From contig JAOZHP010000024.1 in assembly GCA_026014815.1 (NCBI GenBank), positions 1 to 37,957 of the forward strand: a stretch of DNA of 37,957 bases. The letters run 5' to 3'. The translations under genes were made by a program, and so were the position numbers. Under the pieces are notes generated by a model. The model saw only the letters and a program-made list of their open reading frames with translations. It made no database searches and had not been told where the DNA came from. Numbering within the stretch: the first letter of the stretch is position 1; every line of letters begins with the position of its first letter. Below are positions 32,401 through 37,957 of the stretch, in pieces. This DNA comes from Candidatus Bathyarchaeota archaeon (lineage in GTDB: Archaea > Thermoproteota > Bathyarchaeia > TCS64).

Positions 32401-34122
32401 TTTCCTGATCACCCACATGTAACACACCCAGACTCAGAAATCGTTTATCCGCTGACAAAGATCAACGCTACGACACGTACAGATGCTCAGAACAAAATCG
32501 ACGCGATGACCGCTAGTAGCGGAACTCCGATGGCAGAGGGATTAATATCAGCCAACAACATGCTAACCAACCCGGCAGAAAACAAGACAATCGTGCTCTT
32601 CACTGATGGATACCACACTTGTCCAACAAGCCTAACAGACTATTATGCTTCTTATACTGATAGACTTGATGTTCAAGCATATTTTGATACCATTCTCGAT
32701 GGTATCAAGGATAAAAACATCAAAGTTTACACCATCGGATACGGAAAGGCCAAGGATGTTGACCATATTCTCTTACAACATATCGCTACTGAGACAGGGG
32801 CAGGCGGAATTGGTATAGGGTCTTACAATGCAACGGATATGTCGAATGAGAACCTCGTACCTGCTTTCCAAGAAGTATTCGTACAGGGGATGGGTCTTGA
32901 AGCACCGGTTGACCCAATTGTTATGATTAATGGGGGAGAGGAGAAGACTCATTTCGTCAATATCACTGAGTACGATAACAAAGTCGCGTTCACCCTCTCC
33001 TCGGCGGATGCACAAGTATCGTCGTTACAGTTCTCGTTAATCACACCTGATGATGAGCTCATTGACCCAACAGTTGCGGCTGGGAATAATGATGTAAGCT
33101 ATGTATCAAGGGGAACGTACCAGATCTACTTCATCAAGGGCAGTTTCCTAAAGAATAGACCCGGGGAATGGGAGATATCAGTCTACGGTGATTTCTCGGG
33201 GTCAGCGGAATACAGTTACGGTGTGATAACAGAGTCTACCTTGAAAATGGAGTCTCTCCTCGACAAGGAGATACACCAGACAGGCGACTCGATCCAGATA
33301 AGAGCTACGGTGACGGGAAACACTGTTCCATTGACAGGTTCAAAGGTATATGTCCTTGTCCAAAAGCCTGACGCGGGTTTAGGAAATTGGTACGCGGATA
33401 ATCCAGTAACCGAAGCCGAGCTGGCCATGATGCCCCTCGAGGTTGATGGTGAACAGTTAAGCGATGTATATAGAAAATCCATGGCGTTAATGGCGGAGGG
33501 GGTCGACTTTCCATCAACGGCGAGCCAGGCCTCTCTGGAGTTGTATGATGATGGTACTCATGGTGACGAGAACGCTGATGACGGAGTCTACACCAACACC
33601 TATGATGTAACTACGACTGAGGGAATCTATACATTCTCTTTCTCTGCGAACGGTATCACGCCTACTGGTATCTCTTATACGAGGGAAAGCATGTCCCAGA
33701 GATACGTCGAAGTCGGAGTCAAACCCAATAACATTCAGATAGGAGTCTTCTTTGATGAGGTCGTTGACGCTGAGCTGCGCTCATATTACACCGTGACAGT
33801 GACCCCGAAAGACCCCTATGATAACTTCCTAGGCCCAGGTTACGCGGACTACATTTCCCTCACGGCTACCAGAGGCGAGTTTGTGAGTGATATCGAGGAT
33901 AATCTCGATGGAACATACACAGTGACTTTACGTACACCAAGCTACATGAACGAAGAGGACATCGATATCAGAGTAAACGTCGGAGACGCGGATACTACAT
34001 TTAATCTGGATGAGGAATCAGATCGCCCAGATGACGGAATATCGATAGGCGACTGGCTAAAATGGGCTATTGTAATTGTAGTGTTGCTGATAATCATCCT
34101 CCTCATATGGTTTTTTAATTAA
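29500..34122 (+). CDS. Membrane-anchored subtilisin-like protease with Ca-binding repeats and VWA domain
   Basis: A 1540-residue exported protein. A signal segment is at about 30-52, and thrombospondin type-3-like Ca repeats follow at 56-118 (DRDGDGIIDIEDN, DSDGDGVGDVSDN, DSDGDGKGDV). Two tandem pro-peptide-like repeats (about 260-325 and 345-410) precede the S8 domain with Asp446 (VYDGGG), His479 (STHVAG), Asn590 (CAGNE) and Ser694 (GMSGTSMATP). Then come a beta domain, a VWA domain with metal site DSSGSM (Asp917), Ig-like and choice-of-anchor-like domains, and a final membrane helix with WFFN end. All catalytic residues are present. It probably sits outside the cell. GGTGG before the ATG supports the start. 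Confidence 0.9.
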   Translation: MLCARSLSTRALVVRESFRNVFSTRSRKIMGTSVLSLIILFSSLQIYGITIGEKYPDRDGDGIIDIEDNSPGISNPDQKDSDGDGVGDVSDNCPFSPNPGQRDSDGDGKGDVCDVESGVSSYTNLLLNTEVTVSSGQPFDIVIVEAPEDSVIDGVLNPVKVEISDEIQWALIKISYDDKVYEEALEVHSFVENIFAWYPVADSGVDTVNNYVWANVTGSGIFSPIDTTKTESTAIYLKSRYFIPTIGVGPGTKENIEVMPQERVHVLLNFGHDPTMEERAVLEKYGVTLLAHIHVNGWFSSIPKDSINEITDLPFIRWVGEILNDDKISPYIRQDSFGEWGISDDGNVTIIVNYFKDIELNEAKSIIDRYDGVYIGNIKTISAIVVSLPKERIVELAKEDIVQWIEQIPPPLTDANDHSREVIGVNVLQDPPYGLDGTGVIVTVYDGGGIINGTHPDFGGRVTIGTADIGSPVTNHSTHVAGTLGGDGALSGGLYRGMATNVSIISYHIDQTWGANLFYNSIMDIETDLNESIRSFDSDFVSSSTAINIYNNYPGNCIWLGDYESTSQSIDSIVRGSLGVPYPLVWCAGNERTGANGNVWGCGAGTNTTGTPATAKNSIVVGAVDSDDNAIMVFSSWGPTDDGRIRPDVVAAGGQNNTYFSTFDPNWDANSGEDTSIWSTIVPGGRYYGMSGTSMATPAVSGSVALMLQDFRNTHTYDPLPSTWKAILVHTAVDLDRSGNGAVTNDGPDYVNGWGLVNATAGVDLIRDDTMENPRLFEESISMVGEVDADYYSLAIPLGIPELRVTIAWDDAPGVPNSALRDLENDLDLTVFDSTGSVFHPWVLDPTNPGNAAGNGVDDLNNVEQVRIANPATGLWTIKVNASALPYPPQMYSLVVTPSLNATELVPKRHSVVLTLDSSGSMDWDMSGTSDVPDADTRLYKAQEGSTFFLDLLYDFYPDQATFGVVSFPDHPHVTHPDSEIVYPLTKINATTRTDAQNKIDAMTASSGTPMAEGLISANNMLTNPAENKTIVLFTDGYHTCPTSLTDYYASYTDRLDVQAYFDTILDGIKDKNIKVYTIGYGKAKDVDHILLQHIATETGAGGIGIGSYNATDMSNENLVPAFQEVFVQGMGLEAPVDPIVMINGGEEKTHFVNITEYDNKVAFTLSSADAQVSSLQFSLITPDDELIDPTVAAGNNDVSYVSRGTYQIYFIKGSFLKNRPGEWEISVYGDFSGSAEYSYGVITESTLKMESLLDKEIHQTGDSIQIRATVTGNTVPLTGSKVYVLVQKPDAGLGNWYADNPVTEAELAMMPLEVDGEQLSDVYRKSMALMAEGVDFPSTASQASLELYDDGTHGDENADDGVYTNTYDVTTTEGIYTFSFSANGITPTGISYTRESMSQRYVEVGVKPNNIQIGVFFDEVVDAELRSYYTVTVTPKDPYDNFLGPGYADYISLTATRGEFVSDIEDNLDGTYTVTLRTPSYMNEEDIDIRVNVGDADTTFNLDEESDRPDDGISIGDWLKWAIVIVVLLIIILLIWFFN

Positions 34123-34132
34123 TTAATCGAAC

Positions 34133-34266
34133 AGTGTACTCCTCGGTGGTGTCTGGTGTGTTTAGGCTTGGTGAGCACTGCCGGGTGGCGTGGGTGGACC
34201 CGGGGGAGTTCGATGTGTACGATATCTACCCGGCCTGAAGGGAGGCACTCAGGTCAGTGATAGGAG
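34133..34266 (+). pseudogene. C-terminal relic of an unknown family
   Basis: An open plus-strand stretch reads EHCRVAWVDPGEFDVYDIYP, then A, stop, and REALRSVIGE, stop at 34274. It matches EHMRVV-stop-VRPEEFHIYDIYP...ECLRAVSGV at 28700-28788, so it is a decayed copy of the same gene end. No intact copy is in the window and I do not know the family. Confidence 0.6.
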
Positions 34267-34281
34267 AATAGTTGAAATAAT

Positions 34282-34578
34282 TTATTTTTTCTTCACATTC
34301 TTTGACCCTGAAGAGGTTACTGCGCATTTTAGATTGCCATCAGCTTTCCTTTGATTGTTTTCCCAATGTAGTGGTCTAAGGTTTGAAAGGTCATCTGAAC
34401 CAGCCCTTGATTTTGGTTTTATGTGGTCAATTTGCCATCCATAGTCTGACTGTTTTCCGTAACTGGCATAATAAATCCATGCACCGCATTGGCCTTTTCT
34501 CCATTGAGATCCATCGTCTCCTGCCGCTTTGGTTCCTTTATTCCATACTTTGTCTTTTTTTTCTTTTGAAAAACTCAT
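34282..34578 (-). CDS. Small HNH endonuclease
   Basis: Ninety-eight residues from the ATG at 34578. The HNH core is WQIDHIKPKSRAGSDDLSNL: Asp51-His52, Asn66 and then His71 and Asn75 in LHWENNQRKAD. This metal-dependent nuclease fold is seen in homing, restriction, phage and defence proteins. The N-terminal CGAWIYYASY stretch may contact DNA. It is divergent from the STAND gene (139 bases between starts) across an AT-rich promoter region, and might be a lone mobile nuclease or part of that island. Confidence 0.86.
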   Translation of the reverse strand: MSFSKEKKDKVWNKGTKAAGDDGSQWRKGQCGAWIYYASYGKQSDYGWQIDHIKPKSRAGSDDLSNLRPLHWENNQRKADGNLKCAVTSSGSKNVKKK

Positions 34579-34716
34579 AATAATCAAAAGATATTAGTTT
34601 TAATGTAATATAAATATTTTATTTATATGTGGCTGATTCTAGAATTTTACTATGATAACTAGTTTATTTTATATGAGTGTAAACTTCTAATAGCCATTCT
34701 TCTAACGATACTGTAT
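34579..34716. promoter_or_regulatory. AT-rich divergent promoter of the HNH and STAND genes
   Basis: Very AT-rich. On the minus strand an AATATTTATATTAC box about 35 bases before the HNH start; on the plus strand TTATTTTATATGAG (about 34662-34677) about 45 bases before the STAND gene's ATG. Confidence 0.5.
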
Positions 34717-37290
34717 ATGAGTTATCTAAATCCTTATGATTTTGGTCGTCCTGTCAAAGATCCCTCCATATTTGCTGGCAGGAAAGAGGAATTAAGCGAA
34801 ATTGAATACTATCTTGATCTTTCGTTTCAACCAATACCCATTTATTACAATTTGGCGGTCATAGGGAAAAGAGCAGTCGGAAAAACCAGTGTTTTGAATA
34901 TGATTCAGCACATAGCCGAGAACAAAGACTGTTTATGTATAAAACTGGCGTTAAATGAGGGGATAGTCTCCAATGAAATTCTATTATTCAAAGAATTATT
35001 CGACCATCTCATAACAGAAGCAGCTGAGAAAGGCGTGTATGATGGTTTAACAGGCAAATCTTATCAATTATTTAGAAAAGTCATTGATTCATTAGATGCT
35101 GAAATCCGATTACCGCTATTATTCTCCAATGCATATATTGGCTTTAAAAAAGGAAAGAAAACATCGTACTCTCAAAAAGTATTGATGCACGATTTTACTG
35201 AGATATACAAAGAAGTATCAAAACATGATTTGAAAACCATTGTTGTAATGTTAGATGAATGCGATCTATTGGCAAATAATCGATCACTTTTACAAATATT
35301 CCGTAATATCTTTACCGACATTGAAGGGTATATTTTGGTTTTTTGCGGAACTGATAAAATGTTTCCAGATATGAATGAAGTATTTTCTCCACTCCCTCGA
35401 TCATTCAAACGAATATCTATTGATCACTTCAAGTCAGTAGATGAGACAAAGGAATGTATCTTAAATCCTTTAGACGAACATGAAAAAAAGCTTGTTTCTA
35501 GGTCAAGTATTAACGAAATTCATACAATTACTAATGGAAATCCGTATGAAGTAAAATTATTGTCTCATTTTATGTACAAAAATTATATCGAAAATAGATT
35601 AGATAAAATCGTTTTAGATGTCAATGTTCTTGATTCTGTTCTTGTTGAGCTAGATAGGTTAAGAAAAAGTGGACATCATGATGTAGCAAATAAAATTCGT
35701 TCAATCTGGCAAATTGAGAGTATCAAAGCAATTTTATCTGTTCTTGAATACCCCGATATGTCTAAGAGAAACTTAGCTAGACTGCTAACCCTTGATAACA
35801 TCGAGTCAATTGATTTTAATGAAATTACCGAGAAAAATAACTTTCACCATCTAATCTTATCTGATTTGATTGACCGATCAATTTTGGTGGAACAAGATAA
35901 TGTTGTTTCTTTTGGTGGTGATGAGTTTGATATTATGTATCTGAAACATTATGCACTTTCAAAAGGAGTTGAGAAAATACAATTTGGGATGAAAGGTCAC
36001 CCAGTTCATAATATCCAAAATAAACTGACTGAAATTATGCTACGTGATGTCGAAGAGTATCAGCTTGATGTTCGATTTGATCAAGAAAAGACGGATATTG
36101 GAGAGTCAAAACCTCAAGAATTGCTTTATGGGGCACGTGTCAAACCAAAACCAGAACAAGCAGGAAAATGGACGACAGTAATAGAATTCTCAATAAAAGA
36201 AATTAATGAAAAATTTTACTCTAATAGTCCAAACTCCTTCAGATTCAGAGTTATCAATAACTTAACAGGTTCAGGCTATTTGATGCAAGTCGTTTTTACG
36301 GATGATAAAGGACCAGAACTTCTAAGAGAAAAGATTCAAGATTATAAGACGAAATTATCAATCCTAGGAATTGATTTCATTCTAACTGATGAAATAGATT
36401 ATAACATTCAAGGGGTGGGGCTTGTTAGGAAAGGAGAGTATGACTCAGCCCAAATAAAATTTGATCAAGGACTAGCTTTAAACCCAGATTTTGAATTATT
36501 GTGGGCAAACAAAGGAAGAGCCTTTTTTGAGTCAAAACAATACGAAGATGCACTCTCGTGTTTTAAGAAATGGTCTGATATTCGTAGTGGGTCTGCCCAT
36601 CCTTTAGAGCGTATTGGGGCTTCTCTGATTCATTTGGGAAAAATGGATGAAGCTATTGAATCCCTCGAAAAAGCAGTTAAGGTAATGCCTGAATATGGAG
36701 TTGCCTGGGAAAACCTTGGGAGGGCACAATACTTTACCGAAAAATTTGCTGATTCAATTCAGTCTATGTCAAAGGTAATTGCACTTAGGCCGGATTATTT
36801 TGTACCCTATTTATTTTCTGGGATATGTCACTTGGCGCTGGACCGACAAACTGAATCATTAGAGATGCTAGAAAAGGCTCTAGTATTAAAACCAAATGAT
36901 CCTGAGATATTGCTATACAAATCGACTGTTTTCTTGAATCTTCGCCAATATGAAGAAGCAGTTATGATATTGGATGAAATATTATCCATCTTTCCTAACG
37001 ACCTTTCTCTATTGAATATGAAGAGTACAGCTTTATCGAAACAAGGAAAAAACAAGGAGGCAATTGAGTTATGTAATAGAATTTTAAAACTAGATCCAAA
37101 TTTTGCTGTTGCGTACTTCAATAGGGGTTGTTACAATGCTTTACTTGGGAACAAGGAGTTAATGTTGTCAGATTTGAAAAAGGCTATTGAATTGGACGAG
37201 TTGTACGTAGAGATGGCTAAGAAAGATGCAGATTTTGATGTATATTGGAATGATTCGGATTTTAAAGGTATATTAAATGAGGCTAGCTAA
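34717..37290 (+). CDS. STAND-like NTPase with C-terminal TPR repeats
   Basis: An 857-residue protein. It opens with NPYDFGRPVKDPSIFAGRKE, the usual lead-in of archaeal STAND/AAA NTPases. Walker A is GKRAVGKTS (50-58), Walker B is VVMLDECD (Asp180-Glu181), and a sensor is in FCGTDKM. A winged-helix-like middle follows, then an unassigned region (about 440-540), and at about 555-840 a set of TPR helices (for example LWANKGRAFFESKQYEDALS, VAWENLGRAQYFTEKFADSI). Such proteins sense a partner by the repeats and oligomerise on ATP. Codon use is strongly AT-rich compared with the left half. It ends two bases before the next gene's start. Confidence 0.88.
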   Translation: MSYLNPYDFGRPVKDPSIFAGRKEELSEIEYYLDLSFQPIPIYYNLAVIGKRAVGKTSVLNMIQHIAENKDCLCIKLALNEGIVSNEILLFKELFDHLITEAAEKGVYDGLTGKSYQLFRKVIDSLDAEIRLPLLFSNAYIGFKKGKKTSYSQKVLMHDFTEIYKEVSKHDLKTIVVMLDECDLLANNRSLLQIFRNIFTDIEGYILVFCGTDKMFPDMNEVFSPLPRSFKRISIDHFKSVDETKECILNPLDEHEKKLVSRSSINEIHTITNGNPYEVKLLSHFMYKNYIENRLDKIVLDVNVLDSVLVELDRLRKSGHHDVANKIRSIWQIESIKAILSVLEYPDMSKRNLARLLTLDNIESIDFNEITEKNNFHHLILSDLIDRSILVEQDNVVSFGGDEFDIMYLKHYALSKGVEKIQFGMKGHPVHNIQNKLTEIMLRDVEEYQLDVRFDQEKTDIGESKPQELLYGARVKPKPEQAGKWTTVIEFSIKEINEKFYSNSPNSFRFRVINNLTGSGYLMQVVFTDDKGPELLREKIQDYKTKLSILGIDFILTDEIDYNIQGVGLVRKGEYDSAQIKFDQGLALNPDFELLWANKGRAFFESKQYEDALSCFKKWSDIRSGSAHPLERIGASLIHLGKMDEAIESLEKAVKVMPEYGVAWENLGRAQYFTEKFADSIQSMSKVIALRPDYFVPYLFSGICHLALDRQTESLEMLEKALVLKPNDPEILLYKSTVFLNLRQYEEAVMILDEILSIFPNDLSLLNMKSTALSKQGKNKEAIELCNRILKLDPNFAVAYFNRGCYNALLGNKELMLSDLKKAIELDELYVEMAKKDADFDVYWNDSDFKGILNEAS

Positions 37291-37291
37291 T

Positions 37292-37957
37292 ATGAATGAA
37301 ATTTATGGCAATTTATTTAATATGGAAATTACCTTTTTTGGTGTTTTTATAGCAGCCGTATTTGTTTTCTATGAGTTAGTATATAGTAAATATCCTTTAA
37401 ATAAATTCAAATTTCTCCTTTATAATGTAGATCTTATTTTATTTTCTTCTTTCATTATCTTTTCTATGGTGACCTCTTTATTGGCATATTTTACTTTATC
37501 TTATAATGTAGACATAGTCCCAGCCTATAATTTGAATATCAGAAAATTATTCTCCGGTCCTCATTATGGTATATTATGTATATTCTTATTTTGTGTGTCC
37601 ATTATGTTTTTTATAACATTTGTAATAAATAACATAGGATTTTTAAATCCCAGAAAAATGGTAGTGATGTTATCCCAAAATGTTGAAAAAAACGACATTA
37701 AGTTATTTCTTTATAAAAAATATGGTTTAACATCCCCTGAAGAAAAAAAACGCATGAGTACATATTTTCCATTGCTTGCTTCAGAGGAAGTTGAATACAC
37801 TGAACAACAATATAAAATTGATACTTTAGAATTTCAAAAACTATTAAAAACGACTGAAGTTGTTGAAGATCCTTTTCTTATGATAAACGATATGGCGACA
37901 AAGGCTATTATCAATTACGAGTTAGGTTCTTTTTATGAAGTTATGTTATCTTATGAA
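37292..37957 (+). CDS. Multi-pass membrane protein coupled to the STAND NTPase (partial)
   Basis: The ATG at 37292 follows the STAND gene's stop by one base, so the two are co-expressed. It stays open for 222 codons to the right edge. Three membrane helices are visible (about 11-32 ITFFGVFIAAVFVFYELVYS, 52-75, 93-122), followed by a soluble charged region (from about 125: NPRKMVVMLSQNVEKNDIKL) that continues beyond the window. Family not recognised. As partner of a sensor NTPase it could be a membrane effector; this is inference from gene order. Confidence 0.75.
   Translation, partial: MNEIYGNLFNMEITFFGVFIAAVFVFYELVYSKYPLNKFKFLLYNVDLILFSSFIIFSMVTSLLAYFTLSYNVDIVPAYNLNIRKLFSGPHYGILCIFLFCVSIMFFITFVINNIGFLNPRKMVVMLSQNVEKNDIKLFLYKKYGLTSPEEKKRMSTYFPLLASEEVEYTEQQYKIDTLEFQKLLKTTEVVEDPFLMINDMATKAIINYELGSFYEVMLSYE

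Noticed and set aside
1-37957. tRNA or rRNA genes
   Set aside because: I looked through the gaps for cloverleaf-like arms and conserved loop sequences and found none.

Overview
The window reads as chromosomal DNA of an archaeon. Evidence: an Alba chromatin protein; a short archaeal-type PRPP synthetase; archaeal one-domain winged-helix regulators; AT-rich TATA-like boxes 20-35 bases ahead of several starts, implying short or no leaders; and GGAG/GAGG ribosome sites ahead of others. Moderate base composition, the AN1-zinc-finger site-2 protease and the Alba-HhH protein would fit an Asgard archaeon such as a Thorarchaeota-like lineage. That assignment is an impression, not a result.

Bases 1-20,600 are mostly ordinary housekeeping and metabolism. 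In order: the start of tRNase Z (runs off the left edge), thioredoxin reductase plus thioredoxin, a small unknown protein, PRPP synthetase, a site-2 protease, an SRPBCC protein, an HD hydrolase, a saccharopine-dehydrogenase-like enzyme, a gamma-glutamyltransferase, a frame-broken zinc ribbon, a membrane protein/winged-helix pair, a HAD hydrolase, an MFS transporter, a truncated gene relic, 2-oxoacid dehydrogenase E1 beta and alpha (no E2/E3 here), a small membrane protein, a PrsW-type protease, Alba-HhH, a 56-aa coiled coil, an SLC41/MgtE-like cation transporter, a membrane-anchored HhH protein, an Mrr-N-like winged helix, a PatB/MalY-like aminotransferase and an ABC ATPase.

Bases 20,700-37,957 look accessory: less conserved proteins, gene relics, duplicated fragments and increasingly AT-rich DNA. 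The region holds a large S1/P1-nuclease/phospholipase-C-like protein, a methyltransferase, and a four-gene cluster built round a caspase-like (clan CD) cysteine protease. The protease's N-terminal domain recurs as the small protein next to it. A 3' fragment of the methyltransferase lies on the other side, so the cluster is bracketed by direct repeats. Next come an unknown regulator-like protein, a DUF4143-type ATPase preceded by three 16-bp operator-like repeats spaced exactly 32 bp, a small Cys-patterned protein, a 1540-residue membrane-anchored subtilisin/VWA protein, a small HNH nuclease, and a STAND-like NTPase with TPRs directly followed by a multi-pass membrane protein that runs off the right edge.

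The two best candidates for an undescribed system are the caspase-like cluster (23,273-25,627) and the STAND-TPR/membrane pair (34,717-37,957). Both have the logic of defence or regulated-death systems (sensor or adaptor plus protease or membrane effector), but that role is inference. Two short frame breaks, one clear and one possible, fall in A runs and may be sequencing errors.
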